Positions 9,191 to 18,057 of a DNA stretch of 56,436 bases are shown here, piece after piece. The notes under the pieces are model-generated. The model was not told the DNA's origin, made no database searches, and saw only the letters and a list, made by a program, of their open reading frames with translations. The stretch's first letter is position 1. Each line of letters opens with the position of its first letter. Source of the DNA: Ramlibacter sp. (lineage in GTDB: Bacteria > Pseudomonadota > Gammaproteobacteria > Burkholderiales > Burkholderiaceae_C); the NCBI GenBank assembly GCA_013815685.1, contig JACDFR010000023.1, forward strand, positions 1 through 56,436, in the 5' to 3' direction. A program made the position numbers and the translations under genes.

Positions 9191-10372
9191 CTAGGTACCC
9201 AGCAGTTCCCCAACAGGCTTCAGGTCATCGACCCGGTCGCAGACTGCCTTGACCACCATGAGGATGGGGATGCCTAGCAAAAGGCCCCAGACACCCCACA
9301 GCCAGCCCCAGCCCAGCACGCCTATGAAAACCGCAACCGGGTTCATTCGGCTGGCTCTGCTGGTCAGCAGGGGGACCAGCAAGTTGCCCTCGATTGTGTT
9401 GATCAGCAGGGACATGCCGGCCACGGCGAGTGCCATGTTCAGTTCGCCGAACTGCATAAACGCGAACAGCGCCGCCGCCGCCGTGATCAGGATGGACCCG
9501 ATGTAGGGCACCAGGTTCAGGATCCCGGCGGCAATGCCCCAGACCACGGCGTGCTTCAACCCCATGGCCCAGAAAGCGACGCCTGTGGTGATGCCCACCA
9601 GCACACTGGCCATGATCTGGACGAGAAGATAGCGCTGGATTTGCGTCGTTATCTCGTCCAGTGCCTGCACGGTGATTTTCTTGCTGGACAGGCTGGGGCC
9701 CGTGATCTTCACCAGCTTGCGCCGGAACGTGTCTCCCGAGAGCAGCAGGAAATACGTGAGGAACGTGACCACCACGATCTGCCCGATCAGGCTGGCCAGC
9801 CCGATCGTTCCGTTCCACAGATGATCACGGATGTCGAAACGCGGCTTCTCGACCATGACACGCTGGACGCCGCGCGTGGCGGGGGCGGAGGGGCTGGCCT
9901 CGTTGGCAGCCTCTTCGAGCTGAGCTGCGGCTTTCTGCACTGTTCCCAGCGTGTCCTTGCGGTCGCCGCGCACCCGCACGGAATCCCGCAGTTTTTTGGC
10001 CGCCGCCGGCAACGACTCGAGCAGCTGGTTGGCATCGTCGCTGAATGCGTAGACCGAACCAGCCGTTCCGCCGAGCATTCCCAGAATGAGCACTGCCGCA
10101 CTGAGGGCGCGCGGCACCCGCCAGCGCTGGAACATATCGACGATGGGCGACAAGGCATAGCTGAACATCAAGCCCAGCATCAGCGGAATAAAGAACGCAC
10201 TGGCCCACTTCAATGCGGCCAGCACCGCCAGGACCGTGAGCACCACCAGCGTCATGCTGCGCACGTGCATGGGGACGTGCAGCAGCGCGTGGGACGGATC
10301 GTCCGGGTCTGCCGCCAGCGGCGCCGCGGCCGGCCGGCTTTCGTTCTGTGCTTCTTCCATGGTGCCCTTCAT
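9191..10372 (-). CDS. AI-2E transporter family membrane protein (PerM/YdiK-like)
   Basis: 393 residues, typical of the family. A cytoplasmic N-terminal tail of about 40 residues is followed by two closely spaced membrane segments, a soluble region (about 115-190) and five or more C-terminal membrane segments with the family's glycine-rich NLVPYIGSIL and GWLWGVWGLLLGIP stretches. Members export small molecules or ions; TqsA exports autoinducer-2, but most substrates are unknown. It lies 7 bp downstream of the algR-like gene and may be cotranscribed. The TAG stop lies in the right end of the inverted-repeat element. An alternative start four codons in (MEEAQ) is possible. Confidence 0.9.
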   Translation of the reverse strand: MKGTMEEAQNESRPAAAPLAADPDDPSHALLHVPMHVRSMTLVVLTVLAVLAALKWASAFFIPLMLGLMFSYALSPIVDMFQRWRVPRALSAAVLILGMLGGTAGSVYAFSDDANQLLESLPAAAKKLRDSVRVRGDRKDTLGTVQKAAAQLEEAANEASPSAPATRGVQRVMVEKPRFDIRDHLWNGTIGLASLIGQIVVVTFLTYFLLLSGDTFRRKLVKITGPSLSSKKITVQALDEITTQIQRYLLVQIMASVLVGITTGVAFWAMGLKHAVVWGIAAGILNLVPYIGSILITAAAALFAFMQFGELNMALAVAGMSLLINTIEGNLLVPLLTSRASRMNPVAVFIGVLGWGWLWGVWGLLLGIPILMVVKAVCDRVDDLKPVGELLGT

Positions 10373-10379
10373 GTTTACT

Positions 10380-11117
10380 TCAGGCGGCGACAGCTTCGCG
10401 CACGGCGGCGAGCTGGCGCCGGGAAACCGCGAGCAGCTCGTCGATGCCGTTTAGCCTTACCGCCCAGCCCTCGCCCTCTTCGGGGTCATAGTGCTTTTCG
10501 AGCGCTCGCACCGCGCGCCGAGCCACGAGCGCGTTTCGGTGGACACGCAGGAACTGTGCGGCGTACCGCTCTTCGAGTTCGCCGAGCGACGCGTCCAGAA
10601 TATAGCTCCTGGACGCCGTGCGCACGGTGACGTATTTGAGTTCGGCCTTGAAATACAACACTTCCCCGAGGGGCACCCGTTCGGCACGTCCGCGATCCTG
10701 GATCAGGAGCACCTCGGGCGCCGCATCGTGCGCGCCGCCTTGCACCTGCAAGAGCCGCTCCACCTTCTGCAGCGCCACCTGCAGGCGCTCGAGCCGAACC
10801 GGCTTGGTGAGGTAGTCGACCGCTTCCAGCTCGAACGCCGAGACCGCGTGTTCTGCGTGGGCCGTGACGAATACGATAGCGGGCGGCCGCTGCAGCGAGC
10901 GCAGGGCCTGGGCGAGGGCCAGACCGCTCGCGCCGGGCATCCGGATGTCGAGCAGTACCGCGTCGAATTGCAGCCGCCGCAGCAGATCCATCGCCTGCAC
11001 GGCATTGCCGGCTTCGCCTCCCACCGTGGCGGACGGCGCGTTGCAGTCTCCCAGCAGCGTGCGAAGGCGCGAGCGCGCCAACGCCTCGTCGTCGACAACC
11101 AGCACTTGCAGACTCAT
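10380..11117 (-). CDS. algR: LytTR-family response regulator, AlgR type
   Basis: 245 residues. The receiver domain (about 1-120) has the acidic pocket VVDDE, phospho-acceptor Asp57 in LLDIRMPG and Lys105 in YLTKP. A LytTR DNA-binding domain follows (about 140-240; FLRVHRNALVARRAV). The sensor kinase lies 15 bp upstream on the same strand, and argH beyond it. This argH-algZ-algR arrangement matches Pseudomonas, where AlgR controls type IV pili and alginate. The symbol is given on synteny and domain order; actual targets here are not known. Confidence 0.85.
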   Translation of the reverse strand: MSLQVLVVDDEALARSRLRTLLGDCNAPSATVGGEAGNAVQAMDLLRRLQFDAVLLDIRMPGASGLALAQALRSLQRPPAIVFVTAHAEHAVSAFELEAVDYLTKPVRLERLQVALQKVERLLQVQGGAHDAAPEVLLIQDRGRAERVPLGEVLYFKAELKYVTVRTASRSYILDASLGELEERYAAQFLRVHRNALVARRAVRALEKHYDPEEGEGWAVRLNGIDELLAVSRRQLAAVREAVAA

Positions 11118-11132
11118 TGATTTTTCATCCTA

Positions 11133-12164
11133 TCACGCGGGCACCTCCATCCTCACCTGATAGATACCGTCCTTGAGCACGGCCTGGAACTGGCCCTGGA
11201 CGTCGTGCAGGAGGCGCAGCCGGTCGCGCACGTTGTCTTGGGCGACGCCATGGCCGGGCAGACCCTGGCCGCCCGGCACGGTATTCGTGACCTTGACGAC
11301 GACAGTTCCACTGCGGCGCTGGGTGCTGATTTTGACCTGGGCCCCGGCGGCGCTGGGCTCCACCCCATGTTTGACTGCATTTTCCACGAGTGGCTGCAAC
11401 ACCAGCGGCGGCACACGCGCACTTCCGGCCGCGGGGTCCAGCGCCCACTCGACCCTCAAGCGGTTACCGAACCGCACCTGCTCGATGTCCAGGTAGCGCC
11501 GCGCCAGCGCGACCTCCTCGGCCAGGGTCACCGATTCGCCAGGCTCCACCAGGGCATGGCGAAACAGGTCACTCAGGTCCTCGAGGATCGTTTCCGCCCG
11601 CGCCGGATCCTCGCGCACCAGCGCAATGGCGCTGTTGAGAGTGTTGAAGAGGAAGTGGGGGCGAATACGCGTCTGGAGCTCCGACAGGCGTGCCGCCGTG
11701 TCCGCCGGCATGCGGCCCTTTGCCCGCAGCACCAGCGCGGCTACCAGGGCCGCGGACAACAGGGCACCCGCGAAGGCCGAGGCCACCCAAGGCGCGGGCC
11801 CGGTGAATTCGACCAGGGCCAGCAAGGCGCAGCCATACAGGCCCGCCACCGCCCCCAGCAACACGCCCGCCACCTGCTGCGCCCAGGGCGCCAGCCGTGC
11901 CAGCACCTTCTTGAGGCTGCAGGCGACGATCAACCACGCCAGGGTCGCCGGCAAGGCGGCCGCGCTCAGCACCGACACCCGCAGCAGCCAGCCGGTCATG
12001 TCCGCGGCCCCGAACATGGCCCCCACCGACATCACGGTCTCGACGAACAGCACGGCCCGCAGGATCACTCCCACATGGCAGGCGTCGAACAGCAGCACCC
12101 GCCGCCTTGGCGCGGGCGCAGGGGCGTTCTCCGGGAAGGCCGATAATATTTGGGAATCTTTCAT
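11133..12164 (-). CDS. algZ: Sensor histidine kinase, LytS/AlgZ (FimS) type
   Basis: 343 residues from ATG 12164; the frame is open far upstream (through argH antisense), but only this start fits the family. Four or so membrane segments lie within residues 25-145. A His_kinase domain with [11 protein letters not shown] follows (phospho-accepting His170), then a HATPase domain whose N-box is [12 protein letters not shown]. It would phosphorylate the adjacent AlgR-type regulator. It is divergent from argH with 87 bp between starts, as in Pseudomonas. No clear ribosome binding site precedes the chosen ATG. Confidence 0.88.
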   Translation of the reverse strand: MKDSQILSAFPENAPAPAPRRRVLLFDACHVGVILRAVLFVETVMSVGAMFGAADMTGWLLRVSVLSAAALPATLAWLIVACSLKKVLARLAPWAQQVAGVLLGAVAGLYGCALLALVEFTGPAPWVASAFAGALLSAALVAALVLRAKGRMPADTAARLSELQTRIRPHFLFNTLNSAIALVREDPARAETILEDLSDLFRHALVEPGESVTLAEEVALARRYLDIEQVRFGNRLRVEWALDPAAGSARVPPLVLQPLVENAVKHGVEPSAAGAQVKISTQRRSGTVVVKVTNTVPGGQGLPGHGVAQDNVRDRLRLLHDVQGQFQAVLKDGIYQVRMEVPA

Positions 12165-12251
12165 CGGAATCGGGCTTGCCACCCGATTATTGGTGATCCT
12201 TGCCGCAACCACCCCCGGGGCGAACCAGTACGGATACCGCCCCCACTTGCC

Positions 12252-13652
12252 ATGAACCAACTCGATAAGAAATCCCAGGCCTGGTCGGCCCTGTTCTCGG
12301 AACCCATGAGCGAATTGGTCAAGCGCTACACGGCCAGCGTGTTTTTCGACAAGCGGCTGTGGCAAGCCGACATACAAGGCTCCCTCGCGCACGCCGGCAT
12401 GCTCGCGGCGCAGGGGATCATCGCACCGGAGGACCTGACCGCCATCGAGAAAGGCATGGCCCAGATCGCCCAGGAAATCAGCTCGGGCCGGTTCGAGTGG
12501 AAGCTCGATCTGGAGGACGTGCACCTGAACATCGAGGCACGCCTGACGCAGCTGGCCGGCGATGCGGGCAAGCGCCTGCACACCGGCCGAAGCCGAAATG
12601 ACCAGGTCGCTACCGACATCCGCCTGTGGCTGCGCGACGAAATTGACCTGGTTTCCGCGCTGCTGGACGACTTGCAGAAAGCACTGCTGGAAATGGCCGA
12701 CAGGAATGTGGAGGTCATCCTGCCCGGCTTCACCCACTTGCAGGTCGCGCAGCCCGTGAGTTTCGGACATCACATGCTGGCCTATGTGGAGATGTTCAGC
12801 CGGGACGCCGAGCGGATGGCGGACGTGCGCCGGCGCGTCAACCTGCTGCCCTTGGGCGCGGCCGCATTGGCCGGCACCAGCTATCCCCTGGACCGCGAGA
12901 TGGTCGCACGCTCGCTCGGTATGGATGGCGTGTGCCAGAACTCGCTGGACGCCGTCAGTGACCGCGACTTCGCGATCGAATTCGCCGCTGCGGCTTCCCT
13001 GGCCATGGTGCACCTCAGCCGCTTGTCCGAGGAACTGATTCTCTGGATGAGCCAGAACTTCGGCTTCATCGAAATCGCCGACCGCTTCACCACCGGCTCG
13101 TCGATCATGCCGCAGAAGAAGAATCCGGACGTGCCCGAGCTCGCGCGCGGCAAGACCGGGCGGGTCGTCGGCCACCTGATGGGGCTTATCACTCTGATGA
13201 AAGGCCAGCCCCTGGCCTACAACAAGGACAATCAGGAAGACAAGGAACCGCTGTTCGACACCGTCGATACCTTGAAGGACACCTTGCGCATCTTCACGGA
13301 AATGGTGGGCGGCATCACCGTCAAGCCCGAGGCCATGGAAAAGGCCGCGCTGAAGGGCTATGCCACGGCGACCGACCTGGCAGACTACCTCGTAAAGAAA
13401 GGCCTGCCTTTCCGTGACGCGCACGAAACGGTGGCCCGCGCCGTGAAGGCGGCGATGTCCCAGCAGGTCGGTCTGGCCGAACTGCCGCTGGCGGTGCTCA
13501 AGCAGTTCAATGTGGCGATCGAGAACGACGTATACAACGTGCTGTCCTTGCGCGGCTCGATGAACGCGCGCAGCACGCTCGGCGGCACCGCCCCGGGCCA
13601 AGTGCGGGCCCAGGTCGCGCGGCACCGGGCGCGGCTGGCCCAACGACCCTGA
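12252..13652 (+). CDS. argH: Argininosuccinate lyase
   Basis: 466 residues, usual length. It splits argininosuccinate into arginine and fumarate, the last step of arginine synthesis. Motifs seen: [13 protein letters not shown] (about 110-122), THLQ with the catalytic His, and the superfamily signature [11 protein letters not shown] from about residue 282 with the mobile catalytic Ser. ATG 12252 gives the typical N-terminus; earlier starts in the frame overlap the algZ start and are unlikely. It is divergent from algZ and followed after 108 bp by the lldD-like gene. Confidence 0.98.
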   Translation: MNQLDKKSQAWSALFSEPMSELVKRYTASVFFDKRLWQADIQGSLAHAGMLAAQGIIAPEDLTAIEKGMAQIAQEISSGRFEWKLDLEDVHLNIEARLTQLAGDAGKRLHTGRSRNDQVATDIRLWLRDEIDLVSALLDDLQKALLEMADRNVEVILPGFTHLQVAQPVSFGHHMLAYVEMFSRDAERMADVRRRVNLLPLGAAALAGTSYPLDREMVARSLGMDGVCQNSLDAVSDRDFAIEFAAAASLAMVHLSRLSEELILWMSQNFGFIEIADRFTTGSSIMPQKKNPDVPELARGKTGRVVGHLMGLITLMKGQPLAYNKDNQEDKEPLFDTVDTLKDTLRIFTEMVGGITVKPEAMEKAALKGYATATDLADYLVKKGLPFRDAHETVARAVKAAMSQQVGLAELPLAVLKQFNVAIENDVYNVLSLRGSMNARSTLGGTAPGQVRAQVARHRARLAQRP

Positions 13653-13760
13653 TCCCGGCTGCCGGCGGCTCGGGCTTGAGCTATTTTCCGGGCCGGCCCA
13701 AAATTCTTCAACCGGCCGCGCGGCCGAACCGCTAGCATTCCGGGCACAGAGGAGACAAGC

Positions 13761-14909
13761 GTGCCCGTGATCACCAACATCGAAGATCTGCGCGTGCTGG
13801 CGCAAAAGCGCGTGCCGCGCATGTTCTACGACTACGCCGACTCGGGATCGTGGACAGAGAGCACCTACCGCGCCAACGAGTCCGATTTCGATCATCTCCT
13901 GCTGCGCCAGCGCGTCGCGGTGAACATGGACAACCGCAGCACCCGCACCCGCATGATCGGCCAGGAAGTGGCCATGCCGGTGGCGATCGCGCCCACGGGC
14001 CTGACCGGCATGCAGCATGCCGATGGCGAGATCCTGGCGGCGCGCGCGGCCAGGAAATTCGGCATCCCCTTTACCCTCTCGACGATGAGCATCTGCTCGA
14101 TCGAGGACGTGGCCGCGGGCACCGGCAACCACCCGTTCTGGTTCCAGCTGTACGTGATGCGCGATCGCGGTTTCATCGAGCGCCTGATCGACCGCGCCAA
14201 GGCGGCCAATTGCTCGGCCCTGGTGCTCACCCTGGACCTGCAGATCCTGGGACAGCGCCACAAGGACCTCAAGAACGGCTTGTCCGCGCCGCCCCGGCTC
14301 ACCGCCGCCAACATCCTGAACCTGATGACCAAGCCGCGCTGGTGCCTGGGCATGCTGGGCACCCGGCGCCGGCAGTTCGGCAACATCGTCGGCCATGTCA
14401 AAGGCGTCGAGAACATGGGGTCGCTGTCCGAGTGGACCGCCAAGCAGTTCGACCCGGCGCTGTCATGGAACGACGTGGCCTGGATCAAGAAGCGCTGGGG
14501 CGGCAAGCTGATCCTCAAGGGCATCCAGGACGCCGAAGACGCGCAGCTCGCGGTGGACAGCGGCGCCGATGCCGTCATCGTGTCCAACCACGGCGGCAGA
14601 CAGCTGGACGGCGCGCCCTCTTCCATATCGGCGCTGCCAGAGATCGTCGACGCCGTGGGCAGCCGGATCGAGGTCCACATGGACGGCGGCATCCGCTCGG
14701 GTCAGCACGTGCTCAAGGCCATCGCCCTGGGTGCCAAGGGCACCTACATCGGCCGGGCCATGCTGTACGGACTGGGCGCCATGGGGGAGGAAGGGGTGGA
14801 CTACGCCTTGAAGATCATCCACAAGGAACTGGACCTGTCGATGGCGTTTTGCGGCCGTACTGACATTGGACAGGTCGACAAGGGCATCCTGCTGCCGGGC
14901 CGGTACTGA
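13761..14909 (+). CDS. lldD: FMN-dependent alpha-hydroxy-acid dehydrogenase (L-lactate dehydrogenase type)
   Basis: 382 residues. Oxidises L-lactate or a related 2-hydroxyacid using FMN, passing electrons to quinone or oxygen. Family landmarks: the N-terminal FYDYADSGS with an FMN-contacting Tyr, FMN-binding PVAIAPTGLTG, FWFQLYV, Lys in LILKG and the catalytic His277 with Arg in SNHGGRQLDG, then MDGGIRSG. The start is GTG 13761 behind AGAGGAG. Which 2-hydroxyacid is oxidised cannot be told from sequence, so the symbol is provisional. It stands alone between argH and dinB. Confidence 0.85.
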   Translation: MPVITNIEDLRVLAQKRVPRMFYDYADSGSWTESTYRANESDFDHLLLRQRVAVNMDNRSTRTRMIGQEVAMPVAIAPTGLTGMQHADGEILAARAARKFGIPFTLSTMSICSIEDVAAGTGNHPFWFQLYVMRDRGFIERLIDRAKAANCSALVLTLDLQILGQRHKDLKNGLSAPPRLTAANILNLMTKPRWCLGMLGTRRRQFGNIVGHVKGVENMGSLSEWTAKQFDPALSWNDVAWIKKRWGGKLILKGIQDAEDAQLAVDSGADAVIVSNHGGRQLDGAPSSISALPEIVDAVGSRIEVHMDGGIRSGQHVLKAIALGAKGTYIGRAMLYGLGAMGEEGVDYALKIIHKELDLSMAFCGRTDIGQVDKGILLPGRY

Positions 14910-15027
14910 CCCGGACCGGCCGGCCTGTTGTCCTGCCCTCTGAATTCGGCATCTCCCGCCGCTTTTCCGCCCGACACTTGAGGCCTGTGCTTGGGGTACC
15001 CGTCCAGGGACGCTGCAAAATCGAGGG

Positions 15028-16296
15028 GTGACCGCCCAGCGCCGCATTGCCCACCTCGACATGGACGCCTTTTTCGCGTCTGTGGAACTGCTGCGCTATC
15101 CGCAGCTGCTGGGCCTTCCTGTCGTGATCGGCGGAGGCCGTCGCCAGGTGGACGAAATCCTGCGGCAGCGCCATGCCGGCCTCGCGCTGTCGGAAATACC
15201 GCCAGCGGACTTTCCGCTGCTGCGCGATTACGTGGGGCGGGGAGTCATCACCACCGCCACCTACCCGGCCCGGCGATTCGGCGTCGGCTCGGCCATGGGC
15301 ATGATGAAGGCTGCCAAGCTGTGTCCCCAGGCCATCGTCCTGCCGGTGGATTTCGACGAGGTCCGCAGGTATTCGCGCCTGTTCAAGAGCACCATCGCAG
15401 AGATTGCGCCGCTGGTCGAGGATCGCGGGGTCGACGAGGTCTACGTCGATTTCACCGAGGTACCCGGCGGGCAGCGCCAGGGCGGCCGGGCCTTGGCGCG
15501 GCTGATCCAGCGAGCGATATTCGACAAGACCGGCCTGACCTGCTCCATCGGCGTGGCGCCGAACAAGCTCATCGCCAAGATGGCCAGCGAATTCAACAAG
15601 CCCAACGGAATCTCGATCTTCCATCAAGAGGATGTGCAAAGCCTGATCTGGCCATTGCCCGTGCGCAAGATCAACGGCATCGGACCCAAGGCCGAGGTCA
15701 AGCTGGCCAAGCTGCACCTGCATACCATCGGCGACATTGCGGCACAGCAGCGCGACTGGCTGATCGACAACTTCGGAAAATCCTATGGCGCCTGGATGCA
15801 CGACGCCGCCTGGGGCCGGGACGAGCGGCCGGTGGTGACCGAAAGCGAGCCGGTGTCGATGAGCCGCGAAACCACTTTCGACCGCGATCTCCATGCTGTG
15901 CGGGACAAGGAAGAACTGGGCGCCATCTTCACGCAGCTGTGCATGAAAGTGGCGGGCGACCTTCAGCGCAAAGGCTATGTCGGCAAGACCATCGGCATCA
16001 AGCTGCGCTATGACGATTTCCGTATCGCGACGCGCGACCAGACGATCGATCACTTCACCGCCGACGGCAAGACGATCCGCCAGACCGCGGGCCAGTGCCT
16101 CAAGCGCGTCGATCTCGGTCGCCGGCTGCGCCTGCTGGGTGTGCGTGTGGGCAATCTCGCCAAGGCGGATGCGCCCGAAACGCGGCCAGTGCCGCGCGCC
16201 AAGCCATCCGGTTCAGCTGCCGATGCCGATGCCGATGCTGCCGGGCATGATGACCCGCAGCCCGCGCCGCTGTCGGGAACGCTGAACCTGTTCTGA
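15028..16296 (+). CDS. dinB: DNA polymerase IV (Y family, translesion synthesis)
   Basis: 422 residues from a GTG at 15028. Copies damaged templates with low fidelity. Catalytic acids are present: Asp11 and Asp13 in HLDMDAFFASVE and Asp136/Glu137 in VDEVYVDF. The helix-hairpin-helix stretch KINGIGPKAEVKL and a little-finger domain follow. The C-terminus ends TLNLF, a plausible sliding-clamp binding motif. Compared with E. coli Pol IV there is an extra stretch of about 35-40 residues in the fingers region (about 41-75) before GVITTATYPARRFG; I recall similar insertions in other Burkholderiales. No SOS box was recognised upstream. Confidence 0.93.
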   Translation: MTAQRRIAHLDMDAFFASVELLRYPQLLGLPVVIGGGRRQVDEILRQRHAGLALSEIPPADFPLLRDYVGRGVITTATYPARRFGVGSAMGMMKAAKLCPQAIVLPVDFDEVRRYSRLFKSTIAEIAPLVEDRGVDEVYVDFTEVPGGQRQGGRALARLIQRAIFDKTGLTCSIGVAPNKLIAKMASEFNKPNGISIFHQEDVQSLIWPLPVRKINGIGPKAEVKLAKLHLHTIGDIAAQQRDWLIDNFGKSYGAWMHDAAWGRDERPVVTESEPVSMSRETTFDRDLHAVRDKEELGAIFTQLCMKVAGDLQRKGYVGKTIGIKLRYDDFRIATRDQTIDHFTADGKTIRQTAGQCLKRVDLGRRLRLLGVRVGNLAKADAPETRPVPRAKPSGSAADADADAAGHDDPQPAPLSGTLNLF

Positions 16297-16431
16297 GACC
16301 GGCCCGGGGAGCATTCCCGCAGGGCCACCTGGCGCGCGACGCGTCCTACCCCCGCATCCCGCCTTCACCTACAGGGCCGCACTTGCCGTGTCCCTACGGT
16401 TTCAAATGAGTTCACTTTTCAGGGTACGGAT

Positions 16432-17742
16432 ATGAAAGCACAGCTACGCAACCAGATAGCGTCCTTCTTCCTGTTGACACCTGCCGCCGTAGCCTTGACG
16501 GCGCTGCCCGCTGCGGCGTTGGCGAAGCCTGCCACGCCGCAGGTGCGCTCCCTCGAGGTCACCAGCGAGAACGGACTGAATCCGGGGTCGCGCCTTCGGT
16601 TCAGGCTGGAAGGCTCTCCCCGCGCCCAGGCCAGCGTTCGCATCCGGGGGGTGCAATCCAACATCCAGCTGAAGGAAGTAGAGCGAGGCATTTACGTGGG
16701 TCGCTACACCGTCGCGCGCAGTGACCGAGTGGAAGAAGGCGCCCCTGTTCGCGCCGTTTTGCGCCACGGCAATCGCACAACCTCGGCCAGCTACAACGTG
16801 CCGGCCGGCCTGGGCAACGTGGCGGCCACTGCCCCGCCGCCGCAGTTGCGAATCGAGCGTTTCCAGGTCGCGGGATTCGAGCGCGTCGAGCCAGGCACGG
16901 AACTCAGGTTCATGATCGAGGGCATGGCTGGTGCGGCGGCAACCGTCGATCTGCCCGGCGTTGCGAACAACATCCAACTGAGGGAGGTGCGACCCGGCCG
17001 GTACGAAGGCGCCTACACCATGAGGCACGGCGACAGGCTGAACGTTTCAGCGCCCGTGGTCGCCGCCTTGCGCGCCGGCGACCGGGTCGCGACCGCGAAC
17101 CTGGCGCCCCCGCCCGGCGGCGGCGACACCCGGCCTCCGGTCATCGCCAACCTGTTGCCCCGCGAGGGCGACACTGTCAACGCGGCTGCCGCCACGGTTG
17201 TCTCCGGCAACTTCGAGGACCGCGGCGGCAGCGGGGTCGACCCCGCCAGCGTTCGCATAACGCTGTCGGGCCGCAACGTGACGCCGGACTCCCAAGTGAC
17301 GCCCGAGTCGTTTGTCTATCGCGGTGCGCTGGCGCCGGGCCGGCACACGGTGGACGTTACGGCGCGAGACCGTGCCGGTAATGCAGTACGCAGGAGCTGG
17401 AGCTTCGATGTCGCATCCGGCCCGGCGGGCATGCCGCTTCAGATCCTGAGCCATTCCAATAACGGGCAGGTCGACGGCAGCTCGGCCCATGTGCGCGGCC
17501 GCACCGCGCCGTTTGCGTCGGTCAGCATCAAGGTGCTTGCGGTTCCGCCCATCGTCGGCCAGTTCGGCGTGGCCCAGCAGGTGTTTTCACAGTCCTTGCA
17601 AGCCGACGCCAGCGGGCATTTCGACTTCAACTTCACGTCTGCCTTCCCGATCCCGGGCACCCGCTATGACGTGTCGGTGATGGCGAGCAAGGCCGAGATG
17701 ACCAACGAGGCCCGGCTGGTGCTGTACCAGCGCCAGGGGTGA
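16432..17742 (+). CDS. Exported protein with duplicated Ig-like domains, unknown function
   Basis: 436 residues. A signal peptide is clear (positive N-terminus, hydrophobic 10-30, AALA cleavage near 31). Two copies of an about 80-residue beta-rich unit follow, at about 39-122 and 139-223. Both carry PG(S/T)xLRFxxEG, NIQL(K/R)EV, RYxxxYT-like and AVLR/AALR elements. A linker APPPGGGDTRPPV leads to a third, bacterial Ig-like domain (about 236-330; RPPVIANLLP, HTVDVTARDRAGNAV) and a C-terminal beta-rich region. The composition fits a periplasmic or surface-bound protein. No catalytic motif was seen and no close relative is recognised. The next gene starts 23 bp downstream. Confidence 0.8.
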   Translation: MKAQLRNQIASFFLLTPAAVALTALPAAALAKPATPQVRSLEVTSENGLNPGSRLRFRLEGSPRAQASVRIRGVQSNIQLKEVERGIYVGRYTVARSDRVEEGAPVRAVLRHGNRTTSASYNVPAGLGNVAATAPPPQLRIERFQVAGFERVEPGTELRFMIEGMAGAAATVDLPGVANNIQLREVRPGRYEGAYTMRHGDRLNVSAPVVAALRAGDRVATANLAPPPGGGDTRPPVIANLLPREGDTVNAAAATVVSGNFEDRGGSGVDPASVRITLSGRNVTPDSQVTPESFVYRGALAPGRHTVDVTARDRAGNAVRRSWSFDVASGPAGMPLQILSHSNNGQVDGSSAHVRGRTAPFASVSIKVLAVPPIVGQFGVAQQVFSQSLQADASGHFDFNFTSAFPIPGTRYDVSVMASKAEMTNEARLVLYQRQG

Positions 17743-17765
17743 GACGAAGGCAGGTGGAGGCCGAC

Positions 17766-18026
17766 ATGACGCTGAACGAACTGCAACGCATCAAGCAATG
17801 GCATGTCGCGCACCGCGCCGACCATCCCGTCGAGTACCACTTGTGGGATGGAATGCTCACCTTGTGGGTCATGGGATGGGTCGGTTTCCTTCCCGCCTAT
17901 GCGTTCGGCCAGCTCTGGACAATGCCGCTGTGCGGCTTGGCCGTTGCCGCGCCTTCCCTGTACGTGGCATGGCGCGTCAAGGCCGCCCGCGAACAGAAAC
18001 TGCGCTGCGACTGGCTGCGCTTGTAG
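17766..18026 (+). CDS. Small two-helix membrane protein, unknown function
   Basis: 86 residues from ATG 17766, preceded by GGAGG at a proper distance; an upstream in-frame start would overlap the preceding gene's end without a ribosome binding site. Two membrane segments (about 29-50 and 52-71) are bracketed by charged ends; the C-terminus is Arg/Lys-rich and probably cytoplasmic. It lies between the exported protein and the enoyl-CoA hydratase relic, 31 bp before the latter. No function can be assigned. Confidence 0.7.
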   Translation: MTLNELQRIKQWHVAHRADHPVEYHLWDGMLTLWVMGWVGFLPAYAFGQLWTMPLCGLAVAAPSLYVAWRVKAAREQKLRCDWLRL

Positions 18027-18057
18027 CATTGCCCCACACTCGCATCCAAGGCTCGCC

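Larger units (their letters stand above)
8925..9194. repeat. 270-bp element with nested inverted repeats (T-shaped fold), MITE-like
   Basis: The outer arms, 8925-8956 and 9163-9194, are inverted repeats matching at 31 of 32 positions, starting CTAGTCCAGTGAAACAGG. Between them lie two further long hairpins (8958-9055 and 9063-9162) that almost fill the interior. One strand can therefore fold into a stem with two arms of nearly equal length, a T or cloverleaf. No ORF inside looks coding. CTAG at both ends could be a 4-bp target duplication, as IS5-type elements make; the inverted repeat would then be 28 bp. The right end supplies the TAG stop of the permease gene (9191-9193). It sits between converging genes. 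A non-autonomous transposable element is the likeliest reading; a structured RNA or double terminator is also possible. Confidence 0.85.

Noticed and set aside
11133..14396. 1087-codon minus-strand open frame through argH and the lldD-like gene
   Set aside because: Only the last 343 codons resemble a kinase; the rest is the antisense shadow of two well-identified plus-strand genes.
15028..16296. DinB insertion of about 40 residues as a repeat-derived insert like the one in icmF
   Set aside because: The DNA there has none of the repeat blocks, and I recall comparable insertions in DinB of other Burkholderiales.
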